Below are positions 10,235 through 18,146 of a DNA stretch of 55,361 bases, piece after piece. The DNA lies in the NCBI GenBank assembly GCA_016839815.1, contig JAEOTM010000079.1, positions 1 through 55,361 of the forward strand, in the 5' to 3' direction. This DNA comes from Candidatus Hodarchaeota archaeon (lineage in GTDB: Archaea > Asgardarchaeota > Heimdallarchaeia > Hodarchaeales > Hodarchaeaceae). Each line of letters begins with the position of its first letter. Within the stretch, counting starts at the first letter, position 1. The translations under genes were made by a program, and so were the position numbers. Below the pieces are notes generated by a model. The model was not told where the DNA came from, did no database searches, and worked only from the letters and a program-made list of their open reading frames with translations.

Positions 10235-10537
10235 ATGGAACCACTTAACGAAGATCAATTAAAAGTAGTAAGCTCTTTAAAAGAGAAATCCTCTTATATT
10301 TCCGATGCCGACAATGGATTTAAAGGACTTCCCTACAAAGAAATTGTGAAAGCAACCGATTTAACAGTAGAAAAAACTCTCCTCTCTCTCGGGGCGCTGG
10401 AAGCAAAACAACTTGTTAAACACACTTGCGCTGTGCAACGACAAATTGTTGATTATATGGGGAGCTCCAGTGTTGAAATTGCGGGACAGAAGGTAGTTCG
10501 TGTATTTTCATTAACATCTAAAGGTCTGAAGACATAA
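10235..10537 (+). CDS. Small winged-helix-like protein, paralogue A
   Basis: A 100-aa protein with a winged-helix pattern: LNEDQLKVVSSLKE, then GLPYKEIVKATDLTVEKTLLSLGALEAKQLV (helix-turn-helix and recognition helix) and a C-terminal VVRVFSLTSKGL like a wing ending in the 'LTxKG' seen in many archaeal regulators. It is a clear paralogue of the gene at 10825, but shorter and with an N-terminal deletion. The ATG at 10235 is preferred over GTG 10226, which lies inside the ribosome site (GAGTGAT). It could bind DNA or act as a protein-protein module; its target is unknown. Confidence 0.6.
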   Translation: MEPLNEDQLKVVSSLKEKSSYISDADNGFKGLPYKEIVKATDLTVEKTLLSLGALEAKQLVKHTCAVQRQIVDYMGSSSVEIAGQKVVRVFSLTSKGLKT

Positions 10538-10542
10538 GAGAT

Positions 10543-10578
10543 AGGGGTGATAATTTAAATTATCTATACACCCCTTTT
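10543..10578 (+). terminator. Hairpin terminator with 16-bp palindromic core
   Basis: GGGGTG (10544-10549) pairs with CACCCC (10569-10574), followed by TTTTCT. Inside lies GATAATTTAAATTATC (10549-10564), a perfect 16-base palindrome. It starts six bases after the stop codon of the first winged-helix gene. Confidence 0.6.
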
Positions 10579-10824
10579 CTATTTCCATTTCTCTTTTTAA
10601 TATGTACTTTTTTTTAATTTTGTGAAATATTTACCTTTATCTCTTCTTCACCAATTTTAAAGAAGTTTACCTAGTTTAACCATAAATCTCGCAGAATTTT
10701 AGAGTATTAGGATTCTTCAATACAGGGAGTACCACCCATTTCAGGAATACATACGAAATAATGTTAAGCAAAGGTTGATTCGCGTTATTCAGCCCATTCT
10801 GATAATAAATTAAGGTGTTTGAAC

Positions 10825-11175
10825 ATGATGGATATTAACGAATTAAATCAAGATCAAAGAAAAGTTATCTTAGCATTAGGCGATCCTGCAGAATTCTTTC
10901 GTGGGTTTCAATCAACCGCAGGGATTCGAGGAGTTCCCTATAAGAAAATTCAAGAAAAAAGTGGGTTAACTTTAGAAAAAGTTCTTCTGTCCTTAGGCTG
11001 GTTAGAAGCAACTAATTATGTTGATCACGACATGGCTGTCGTTAGAAAGACTTTAGATTACCTTGGTCAGACAAATATAGAGGTTACAGGACAATCAGTC
11101 CTTAGAATGTTTTACCTGACCGAAAAAGGCAAGGACGCTCTTTCAACCCTTAAAAAATCTGGAGTTGAACTATAG
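10825..11175 (+). CDS. Small winged-helix-like protein, paralogue B, next to GAPDH
   Basis: A 116-aa winged-helix-type protein paralogous to the gene at 10235. Shared stretches are LNQDQRKVI, GVPYKKIQEKSGLTLEKVLLSLGWLEA and VLRMFYLTEKG. The ATG at 10825 is preceded by AAGGTG with seven bases of spacing, so the upstream TTG at 10819 is rejected. The stop TAG is directly followed by the ATG of the GAPDH gene with no gap, which points to one transcript and coupled translation. A role in sensing or regulating central carbon flow is an inference from this placement only. Confidence 0.65.
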   Translation: MMDINELNQDQRKVILALGDPAEFFRGFQSTAGIRGVPYKKIQEKSGLTLEKVLLSLGWLEATNYVDHDMAVVRKTLDYLGQTNIEVTGQSVLRMFYLTEKGKDALSTLKKSGVEL

Positions 11176-12273
11176 ATGGCAAAAACAAAGGCAAATGTTG
11201 GTGTTGTTGGTTATGGAGTAATCGGCAAACGAGTGGCAGATGCAGTAGCCACTCAATCTGATATGAGGCTCGTTGGAGTTGCCGATATTATTTCTGATGT
11301 TCGTTTACGAATTGCTGTTGAAAGAAAATATCCCATTTACTGTAGTGTACCAGACTTCGAACCGAAAATGCGCGAAGCTGGGTATGAAACGGTTGGTTAC
11401 CTAGACGATATGGTGAAACAATGTGATATAGTGGTCGATTGCACTCCCTCTGGTGTTCCACAACAGAATTTCCCCCTATATGATGACGAAAATGTGAAAT
11501 GCATCGTACAAGGAGGAGAAAAGCATGGATTAACCAATCGAAGCTTTAGCACCTTTGGAAATTACTATTCACATCTGGGGATTGATAAGACTCGAGTTGT
11601 CTCATGTAACACAACGGCTCTCACAAGGATCATTTCTACTTTAGCACAAGCTTACGGTGTTTCTGACGCATTCGTAGCTCTAGCCCGAAGAGCCAGTGAT
11701 CCAGCTCGTACAAACAGAGGCCCAATCAATGCAATTACACCTGTCCTCGGTGTTTCACATCATGGATCAGATTTAGTGACTGTAATGCCAAATTTCAAAG
11801 ATAAAGTCCATTCGTTAGCCATTGCAGGATCCTGGACTCTTTCTCATGTTCATATGCTCAGAGTCACTCTTGAGAGTAATCCTAGTAAAGACGATGTAGT
11901 AGCATTATTCAAACGTGCACCTCGAATTTTGATTGAACCTGGAAAACAAGGATTGTTTGACTCTGCTCAGCTCGTAGAATACTTCCGTGATTTAGGAAGA
12001 CCCAGATATGATCGCCCTGAAGTTTTCATTTGGCAAGAGACAATGAGTACCGATTCACGCAATAATCTATACTTGATTTATGATGTTCATATGGAGTCCA
12101 TTCCTATTCCTGAAAATGTGGATGTTATACGCGCTATGCTTGAAATGGAATCAAGTGCAGTCAAATCCGTTGAGAAAACGGATAAATCATTGAACATTGA
12201 CCAGAAAGGAGCTTATTCTCAGTCACTTTACGGTGAAGCTGAACCACAAGTAGCGCAAAGTGACACAGAATAG
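11176..12273 (+). CDS. gap: Archaeal-type glyceraldehyde-3-phosphate dehydrogenase
   Basis: Catalyses oxidative phosphorylation of glyceraldehyde 3-phosphate to 1,3-bisphosphoglycerate with NAD(P), or the reverse in gluconeogenesis. The N-terminal Rossmann motif is VGVVGYGVIGKRV (residues 8-20). VVDCTPSG lies at 86-93, QGGEKH at 112-117, and the catalytic cysteine is Cys144 in SCNTTAL. The whole protein (365 aa) follows the archaeal class II enzyme, not the bacterial/eukaryotic one; the usual length is about 340, and the last 25 or so residues are a polar tail. It abuts the winged-helix gene upstream. A T-rich tract follows the stop and could end transcription. Confidence 0.95.
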   Translation: MAKTKANVGVVGYGVIGKRVADAVATQSDMRLVGVADIISDVRLRIAVERKYPIYCSVPDFEPKMREAGYETVGYLDDMVKQCDIVVDCTPSGVPQQNFPLYDDENVKCIVQGGEKHGLTNRSFSTFGNYYSHLGIDKTRVVSCNTTALTRIISTLAQAYGVSDAFVALARRASDPARTNRGPINAITPVLGVSHHGSDLVTVMPNFKDKVHSLAIAGSWTLSHVHMLRVTLESNPSKDDVVALFKRAPRILIEPGKQGLFDSAQLVEYFRDLGRPRYDRPEVFIWQETMSTDSRNNLYLIYDVHMESIPIPENVDVIRAMLEMESSAVKSVEKTDKSLNIDQKGAYSQSLYGEAEPQVAQSDTE

Positions 12274-12300
12274 GTTTTTTTTCTTCTTTTCTTTTTCATT
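12274..12300 (+). terminator. T-rich termination tract after GAPDH
   Basis: Immediately after the stop codon come eight T residues and then more pyrimidine runs (TTTTTTTTCTTCTTTTC). No clear hairpin is seen. Archaeal RNA polymerase commonly terminates at such T-tracts. Confidence 0.45.
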
Positions 12301-12469
12301 AATATCTAAAGTTTTTGAATTCTTAATTTTCTCTTCTAGCTTAGGAAAATAAAGAATTTTGACCATTCTCCCCTTGTTTATTTTTCTGTGAAAAGTTAGC
12401 TTTTTAAATTTCGTTAATCTTAGACAAGCAAACTAATTTTCTCTTCATTCGCTTTGTGAGGTTTTATGG

Positions 12470-13201
12470 ATGAAAGATATTCCTGAAATTAAATCTATTG
12501 CTGATAAATTGTTTGAGGACCATAATATCAATCAGGTTCTTATTGCCACTAGTGATGGGTCCCCTATTTATGGATTAGAACGAGGAAAAGAAGGGTTAGG
12601 AGAAGAATTATTTATTATACCTGCAGCCATCTCAAGTGCTCTTGCTATATCTCATGGATTTATGCAAGAAACTCTCAATGACCAAGTTTATGAGTATGTT
12701 GTATTTCAGGAAGATTCCATAATTCTTGCCTCTCGTGAAGGTGATACGGTCCTTATTATTACTTATAATCTTCCCAAAACTTCATTTGAAAAACGACCTC
12801 CAATTGACGATTTAATTTCTCTTTCAAGAGAAGCTGTCGCGAAGATTGGTGCTATTGTTAAGACGCTTGATATTGAAGATAGTTTGATCGAAAAACTACA
12901 AAGAGCGATTCCTGAAGCGAGTGCGATTTTGTTACTTTCATCTGCAGGTATCCCTCTTTCTGACCTTCTATCCAGTTTAGATGTGGATTCAGCTCAGTTA
13001 GCCGCAGTTTCTTCCGCTTTATCTCTTCCCACAAAAATTCTAGGAAAACAATGCCATAGTGTAGCCGTAACAGGAAAGAGTAATCTTATTCTCCTATATG
13101 CTTTAGACGCAGATAGAATCTTAATGGTATCATTGAAACCAAAACAAAGTGTAGAATCATACTTGACTCTAATTTCTCAAATTGTATCACATCGAGAATA
13201 A
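12470..13201 (+). CDS. Tandem Roadblock/LC7-domain protein
   Basis: A 243-aa soluble protein that looks like two Roadblock/LC7 folds in a row. The first (about residues 5-115) has NQVLIATSDGSPIYG, an AAISSALAISHGF helix and a SIILASREGDTVLIIT strand pair. The second (about 140-240) has ASAILLLSSAGIPLS, AQLAAVSSALSLPTKIL and NLILLYALDADRILMV. Roadblock proteins bind small Ras-like GTPases and act as scaffolds or GAP partners in bacteria, archaea and eukaryotes; Asgard genomes have many. A Rab-like GTPase gene lies 2.5 kb downstream. The start ATG has GAGG about seven bases upstream, and TTTTTAAA near 12400 may be its TATA box. Confidence 0.7.
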   Translation: MKDIPEIKSIADKLFEDHNINQVLIATSDGSPIYGLERGKEGLGEELFIIPAAISSALAISHGFMQETLNDQVYEYVVFQEDSIILASREGDTVLIITYNLPKTSFEKRPPIDDLISLSREAVAKIGAIVKTLDIEDSLIEKLQRAIPEASAILLLSSAGIPLSDLLSSLDVDSAQLAAVSSALSLPTKILGKQCHSVAVTGKSNLILLYALDADRILMVSLKPKQSVESYLTLISQIVSHRE

Positions 13202-13260
13202 TTACCTCATCTGATGCAGTTTGGGTCATGAATGATAGTATTAGAGAATTCACAAAAAGA

Positions 13261-13318
13261 CTATATAAATCTGGTAAAATTGACCAAAATCAATAACCCC
13301 TGAGAATTGTCAATTCTC
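13261..13318 (+). promoter_or_regulatory. TATA box and 17-bp palindrome before the TPR gene
   Basis: CTATATAAAT (13261-13270) is a good TATA box, placing the transcript start near 13288-13292. GAGAATTG-T-CAATTCTC (13302-13318) is a perfect inverted repeat with a one-base centre. It lies just downstream of that start and before the ribosome site. A further GAGAATT half-copy lies at 13244-13250, upstream of the TATA box. The arrangement suits a repressor operator or a short 5' hairpin. Confidence 0.5.
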
Positions 13319-13339
13319 TAAATTCTGTGAGGTTGTAAA

Positions 13340-14035
13340 ATGGATATCGCGCATGCCATAAAAGAAGCAAAGACTTTAATTGTTGAGAAAAAGGCAGAGG
13401 AAGCCACAGAGTTACTTACAAACGCTTTGGCTTTTATTCAATCTCCCGAGTACGAAACTGGAGAACAGGATGTAAAATTAGTACTCGAAGCTGCTATCCA
13501 AGAAAATCTAGGGGATGCTAAAATTATTGATCAAAAAGATCAGGAAGCATTAAGTCATTTATTAATGGCTTTAACCCAACTACAAACCCTGGAATCCATT
13601 TCAGAGCAATCAGCAATTGATCCTCTCTTTCGTGTTTATAGAAAGATGTCAGGAGCTTTCAATCGTCTAGGACAGCAATTTGAGGCAGAAAAATACCTCC
13701 GTAAAGCGGGGGATATCAAAGGATCCATATTAAAGAAGGAATTATATTCACGACTAAAAGCTGCAGGATACAAATTTCAAGAAGATGTTCGAGTAATTGA
13801 GACAGAAGCCACTCCTGTAGATATTATGGCCGAAAAAGGTGGTATGTTCAAGAAAAAACGTCTTGCTATTTGGTTCGCAATGGATGACTCCGAAGTAGAT
13901 ACTATCTCTTTCATCACACGGGGTTATGCGAAATACGCCAAATCCAGGTATATCCTCTTACTCATGGGCACCCCCACAATTATGGAAATTGAAGGGGTGA
14001 AAATAGTTAATTCTATTGATGATATCAAACTCTAG
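13340..14035 (+). CDS. Helical-repeat (TPR-like) protein with unknown C-terminal domain
   Basis: A 231-aa soluble protein. Residues 1-140 are helical and TPR-like (MDIAHAIKEAKTLIVEKKAEEA, then a repeat near FRVYRKMSGAFNRLGQQFEAEKYLRKAGD). The C-terminal 90 residues form an alpha/beta region with VDIMAEKGG, KKKRLAIWFAMDD and KYAKSRYILLLMG. It is vaguely like a PD-(D/E)XK nuclease core, but no full catalytic set can be confirmed. The start has GAGGTTG seven bases upstream. It follows the Roadblock gene with its own promoter and palindrome. Function unknown; TPR regions usually serve protein binding. Confidence 0.55.
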   Translation: MDIAHAIKEAKTLIVEKKAEEATELLTNALAFIQSPEYETGEQDVKLVLEAAIQENLGDAKIIDQKDQEALSHLLMALTQLQTLESISEQSAIDPLFRVYRKMSGAFNRLGQQFEAEKYLRKAGDIKGSILKKELYSRLKAAGYKFQEDVRVIETEATPVDIMAEKGGMFKKKRLAIWFAMDDSEVDTISFITRGYAKYAKSRYILLLMGTPTIMEIEGVKIVNSIDDIKL

Positions 14036-14183
14036 ATTCAGTAGATATTTGGCCCCGATGGTCATCATATAGTACAGAAGATGGATTATATCTCTTCTCT
14101 AGTTGATCCGTTCTTCAAAAAATTAGCAGAAATACCACAAATGATGCTTGGAACGAAGCTAAACGGTCATTTCCAAGATATAA

Positions 14184-15002
14184 CTATTTTATTATTTTCT
14201 GTATACGTTTCCATAGAATAATTAAACTTAGTACCCCTAAAGTTATCACAGCGGAGATTATGCCAAGATCCAACCAGTTTACTGGAGGAGCAGAAGAAAG
14301 AGAACTACTAGGAGTAAGGTTAGTATAATATATCCGGGGAGAGGGATCTACATAAGGAGAATCATTGTACCCCCATTTTTCCCAAAATCCCAAGTAATCG
14401 TGTCTGGTGACATTGATAGAGTCAATCCATTTAATCCATTTATACCCATAAAATCGAGGACATACCAAACGCAAGGGAAATCCATGATCAGCAGGTAAAG
14501 TGACTTCGTTCATTTCATAAGCCAGAATGACGTCATCCCAAAATGCTTCTTCCACCTGAAGGCTAGTTGAATATCCATCCTTAGAAGTATCAGGAGTGCG
14601 AAAAACGATATCATAGGCTAAATTTAGGTTGATTTGAGCTAAGTTCAATATTTCAGATAACTTCACTCCCGTCCAGTTGGCTACCCCAGTCAATCCAAAG
14701 TAACCAAATTTAAAATTGATACAAGAAAGACGAACAATTTGAGAAGTGACTGGAAAACTCTTAATCTCAGCTAATGAGAGATTGAGAGGATTTAAGACAT
14801 CTCCGAATACTTTCAAGCGATAGATATCTGGATCAATTTCAAAAGGTTGTCTTTCAATGGAAACTTTGAAAAAATCGTCATTAGGGGTGATAATCGAATC
14901 TGTTATTACGATTGCTAAGCTGGATTGTTTTAAAGTAAATATACTCATAAATAATACGAATACTATGAATAACAGTTTAGGAGGATAGAAAGAATCATGC
15001 AT
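14184..15002 (-). CDS. Membrane-anchored molybdopterin (sulfite-oxidase-fold) protein
   Basis: A 272-aa protein of the oxidoreductase molybdopterin-binding family (sulfite oxidase/YedY catalytic fold). It has an N-terminal signal or anchor helix (about 8-30), an external domain and a C-terminal transmembrane helix (about 245-265) with a basic tail. In the domain, Cys94 in VRLSCINFKFG is the expected molybdenum ligand. GVANWTGVKLSEIL and FPLRLVCPRFYGYKWIKWI match the cofactor-binding loops of the family. The substrate cannot be told; sulfite, sulfoxide or nitrate reactions are all known in relatives. There is no twin-arginine motif in the signal, which is odd because most such enzymes are exported folded by Tat. 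It stands alone. Confidence 0.75.
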   Translation of the reverse strand: MHDSFYPPKLLFIVFVLFMSIFTLKQSSLAIVITDSIITPNDDFFKVSIERQPFEIDPDIYRLKVFGDVLNPLNLSLAEIKSFPVTSQIVRLSCINFKFGYFGLTGVANWTGVKLSEILNLAQINLNLAYDIVFRTPDTSKDGYSTSLQVEEAFWDDVILAYEMNEVTLPADHGFPLRLVCPRFYGYKWIKWIDSINVTRHDYLGFWEKWGYNDSPYVDPSPRIYYTNLTPSSSLSSAPPVNWLDLGIISAVITLGVLSLIILWKRIQKIIK

Positions 15003-15178
15003 TATCGATGATTTGGGAAAGCGGATACATAAGGTTTTCTCTGGAAGTTTTTCACTAATCCAATTAGCTTTGATCCTCCAAATGATAAATTAGTGATATT
15101 GGTTCATCTAACAAGTTTTTCGAGTAAGTATCCTTAAGAAAAGGAAAATATTGAGTGATAAAGGAAAAAAGAGAATTT

Positions 15179-15739
15179 TTAGGGGGTTTGAGATTCCACA
15201 TAATCCAGATAGACATTTCCGAGCATATCAAAGGCTGCGGAAACATTCAAGCCTGATTTTGCGGAAGTAGGCATATATTTAACTAAAAAGCCTGCTTCTT
15301 TGGTCTTCTCAGAGACTTTTGCCGCAAATTCCTCCGCTTGTGCATCGGTTACATGATTGGGAAAAGATTCACGAAGGTCGACCTTATTGCCAAGTAAAAC
15401 AATTGGGATCTCACCCTTACCATTGTGTTTGTAGATTTCATCAATCCATGACTCAAGATTTGTAAACGTGTCTGGTCGTGTTACGTCAAAAACAAGCAAT
15501 GCACCTAAACAGCCGTAATAGTAGACACTTCGTACAGTCCCAAAACGGGGTTGGCCTGCTAAGTCCCAGATTTGGAATTTAATTGATTTTTCTCTAATGT
15601 TTGCCTCTTTAAGAGCAAAATCAGCTCCTATGGTCATCATGTAGTTACTAGAGAAGCCCTTTCCCAGGTATCTTTCTCTTAATGCTGTTTTTCCCACAGC
15701 GCCGTCGCCTGCGAGCACTATTTTCATTAGAAAGCTCAT
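15179..15739 (-). CDS. Rab/Ras-like small GTPase
   Basis: A 186-aa GTP-binding switch protein of the Ras superfamily. All G motifs are visible: G1 GDGAVGKT (11-18), G2 Thr36 in MMTIGADF, G3 DLAGQ (59-63), G4 NKVD (118-121) and G5 TSAK (158-161). G3 has the catalytic Gln63. The Rab-like IWDLAGQPRF and YYYGCLGALLVFDVT are close to eukaryotic forms. No C-terminal cysteine is present, so it is not prenylated in the usual way. The start ATG 15739 has GAGGTAAT four bases before it. Such GTPases are expanded in Asgard archaea. The double Roadblock protein upstream is a plausible partner, but the two genes are not in an operon. Confidence 0.93.
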   Translation of the reverse strand: MSFLMKIVLAGDGAVGKTALRERYLGKGFSSNYMMTIGADFALKEANIREKSIKFQIWDLAGQPRFGTVRSVYYYGCLGALLVFDVTRPDTFTNLESWIDEIYKHNGKGEIPIVLLGNKVDLRESFPNHVTDAQAEEFAAKVSEKTKEAGFLVKYMPTSAKSGLNVSAAFDMLGNVYLDYVESQTP

Positions 15740-15953
15740 AACATTACCTCATTTTTGAATATCAATTGTTGGTGACTATACGTCGTCAGTAAATATTGTT
15801 GTTAGTATTTATCTAATAAAGTTTGCTTTAACTTTAACTTTACTTCTGAATTGAAAATATTTCTGGATCTTCACAATTTAAAGGTTTTCAATTATTGGGG
15901 AAACCTACAATTACCACACATAGTTTCCCATGAATAATGAATTCTGTCTGTTG

Positions 15954-16877
15954 TCAAATCTTCTTATGGCCACCTAAAGCGTCTTCTTCCCATGTTTCTA
16001 CCTGGATTTGATGCCAGCGAGTAGTAACACGTCCTTGACGGAGCGCGATTTGACTTGCCATCCATATCCATTTTTGAGTCAGCACGAGAATTCTCTCTAC
16101 TCCTAAGAATTCAAGTGGAGGAATACTCAAAACCTCATTGAGGATGGTACCAATAAGTTGTTCATCAATCCTATTTTCTTGGACAATTATCCATACTAAT
16201 CCCCCAGTTTTTTCATCAATACCAATCAAATCCACTGTACCAGCCACTGGAGGTGGAATAATGACGCTTAAATACACACATCCAAACATTCGGTAATTTA
16301 CCAAAGCTCGAATGATCAGATCTCCTTTCCGATTTTCTGATCGTGTGATAAGAGAGTTATGAATTGATTTGATGATCTGGGGTTTCTGGGAAAAGATTTC
16401 CCATAATAGTGCTTTTTTATCTCGAACCCAATCGGATGCTTTAGGAGGGAAATCGGAGTGAAAGAGAAGATCAAGTATTTGAGGAGTATCCAATAGTTCA
16501 TAACTGATTAAATCATTTACGAAATCCTTTGAAATAACTTCCCGCTGTGTAGAATAAAACCAGCTCCTCCTAATTTGATCCACAGGTCGAACAGTTGGAG
16601 ATAAACGAGAGAAATGAAACCCAAAAGCTAACCCAAGTTGATGTGCACGATCAACAGTAATTTCAGACATACTACTATTACATTTTGGGCATAAATATTC
16701 CGAGCTCAGCCTATCACGACCTAGTACGTCGTTACAAAGGTACTTTTCCTGACAATTTCGGCAGTAATAGATAATATCTTCTGCTTGGGTTTTCACATCC
16801 TTCTCACGGGAATGTTTACAGACATGACAAGGTCCATCGCAGACAACTTTTGATTCATATTCACTAGTTACTTCCAT
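15954..16877 (-). CDS. Double zinc-ribbon protein with nuclease-like C-terminal domain
   Basis: A 307-aa protein of unknown function. The N-terminus holds two cysteine pairs, CDGPCHVC and CRNC with one more cysteine, then CPKC (about residues 13-65), so one or two zinc ribbons. After a helical middle (DQIRRSWFYSTQREVISKD) the C-terminus (about 205-300) has GTVDLIGIDEKTGGLVWIIVQ and GVERILVLTQKWIWMASQIA. That strand pattern resembles a restriction-endonuclease fold (D...xVxxVQ), but the usual E-x-K is replaced by V-Q-E, so it may be inactive. It could bind nucleic acid. It lies alone between the small GTPase gene and a divergent unknown gene. Confidence 0.55.
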   Translation of the reverse strand: MEVTSEYESKVVCDGPCHVCKHSREKDVKTQAEDIIYYCRNCQEKYLCNDVLGRDRLSSEYLCPKCNSSMSEITVDRAHQLGLAFGFHFSRLSPTVRPVDQIRRSWFYSTQREVISKDFVNDLISYELLDTPQILDLLFHSDFPPKASDWVRDKKALLWEIFSQKPQIIKSIHNSLITRSENRKGDLIIRALVNYRMFGCVYLSVIIPPPVAGTVDLIGIDEKTGGLVWIIVQENRIDEQLIGTILNEVLSIPPLEFLGVERILVLTQKWIWMASQIALRQGRVTTRWHQIQVETWEEDALGGHKKI

Positions 16878-17040
16878 GGCCTTTCTGACCTTAGTGTGTT
16901 AATTTTTGGACAAAGAAATTCTTTAGAGTCTAATTTATTCTAATTTATTCAATTGTTACCAAGAGTGTATAGCTAGTTCTTCAATTTTTTCATTTCATTT
17001 TCATTTTCGTAGTACTCTCACAGTCTCTTTTTTTGGGTGC

Positions 17041-17048
17041 TTATAAAG
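17041..17048 (+). promoter_or_regulatory. TATA box for the 17074 gene
   Basis: TTATAAAG lies 26-33 bases upstream of ATG 17074. Transcription would begin near 17068-17074, which excludes the in-frame ATG at 17053 as a start and implies a nearly leaderless mRNA. Confidence 0.5.
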
Positions 17049-17073
17049 CTCAATGAGAGTGAGGATATTGAAG

Positions 17074-17679
17074 ATGAGAACGATGAAACATTCAAGCAAG
17101 GTTGTAGCAACTCGGTCGATTCGTGATTACTTAAATTTAGACTTAAATCCGTGGTTGGTGGAGTTCGATGTACTTGATTTTTCGGCATCATTATCCTCCC
17201 TTTTCGAACTCCCCCTTCCAGTTTACATGATACAAGCAAAGGAATTTTTCTGGAAATTCATAGCTTCTTTTTTCAGTACCTGTTCTATCGCTTTTATTCA
17301 AAGAATTCACCAAGATATGGTAGATTTAGCTCTACTTGGTCACTGGAACAATGAACAATTAGCTATTCCATTATGGATTATGAATGACACACTGATTGGA
17401 TTTGAAATTCTCTCATATAGAAATTACAGTGTAATAGATTCGTCATTATTGAAATTTAAACCCTCTTTCCATCAAACACACAATAAATCACATAAGAAGG
17501 ATCATTATGTTATGGATAACGAATTATTTAATGGAAATAGACTCTATTTGAAAATTATTAATAATTCACTTCTTATATCAGATTACAATCATATTGATGA
17601 CTTAGCATTTTTTGAGAGAATTGCGTCAACTATCATCCCAGAACTTGATAAGAATCTTCCTAACGATAGTATGGAATAG
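17074..17679 (+). CDS. Hypothetical protein, 201 aa
   Basis: I do not recognise this protein. It appears soluble and mixed alpha/beta. It has aromatic- and leucine-rich stretches such as LNLDLNPWLVEFDVLDF and FFWKFIASFFSTCSIAFIQ, a polar middle (HQTHNKSHKKDHY) and a strand-rich end. Homology cannot be judged from the sequence. Start 17074 is chosen over 17053 because of the TATA box at 17041; ATG 17083 is another option. It is followed by a convergent small gene 25 bases away. Confidence 0.45.
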   Translation: MRTMKHSSKVVATRSIRDYLNLDLNPWLVEFDVLDFSASLSSLFELPLPVYMIQAKEFFWKFIASFFSTCSIAFIQRIHQDMVDLALLGHWNNEQLAIPLWIMNDTLIGFEILSYRNYSVIDSSLLKFKPSFHQTHNKSHKKDHYVMDNELFNGNRLYLKIINNSLLISDYNHIDDLAFFERIASTIIPELDKNLPNDSME

Positions 17680-17703
17680 TGAAGATTCTCTTCTTCTTTT
17701 CTT

Positions 17704-17994
17704 TCAGCTTACAACTCCAATATCGACTTTTGATACTTTCCCAGACGTCATTGTATTTAATAGCTGTTCCATCTCTTGAGATTTGGTCTCCAATTGTTGA
17801 TAAACCACCTCTAAATACTCTACATCCTGAAAAAATACTTGTATTTCATAGGATGTCCCTCCAGTCTTTTTACGTATTTTCTTGATTTTTCTTGGTAGAT
17901 GATCGAACGGGCATATACTCATTAACGATTGGAGGAGAATTGTTCTTCCAACCCGATGTTCGAAGTCAAGTGTAAAAGTAATATATGGTTTCAT
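17704..17994 (-). CDS. Small alpha/beta protein, possibly Pcc1-like
   Basis: A 96-aa protein reading MKPYITFTLDFEHRVGRTIL at the start, then a basic loop (RKIKKIRKKTGG), a strand SYEIQVFFQDVEY and a long helix with many Q and E. Size and strand-helix order resemble Pcc1, the small dimerising subunit of the KEOPS complex that makes t6A in tRNA, but the match is weak and no KEOPS gene is nearby. No clear ribosome site precedes the ATG. It converges with the hypothetical gene upstream of it. The overlapping frame on the other strand is less protein-like. Confidence 0.45.
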   Translation of the reverse strand: MKPYITFTLDFEHRVGRTILLQSLMSICPFDHLPRKIKKIRKKTGGTSYEIQVFFQDVEYLEVVYQQLETKSQEMEQLLNTMTSGKVSKVDIGVVS

Positions 17995-18146
17995 AAACTG
18001 AGTTTCCGGAATATCAGCAAGAGAACTCTTGTTCTACTCTTTTTTGGAATAATACACAAAAAATGTTTCCAAATTCATTCTTGGGGAAATTTTTAATTAT
18101 TTCTTTAGAATCAAGACGAAAACGTCGCACTCATGGAGTTTACACA

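Noticed and set aside
14082..14222. 46-codon plus-strand frame starting MDYISS in the gap after the TPR gene
   Set aside because: No ribosome site and it runs into the opposite gene; looks like a chance frame.
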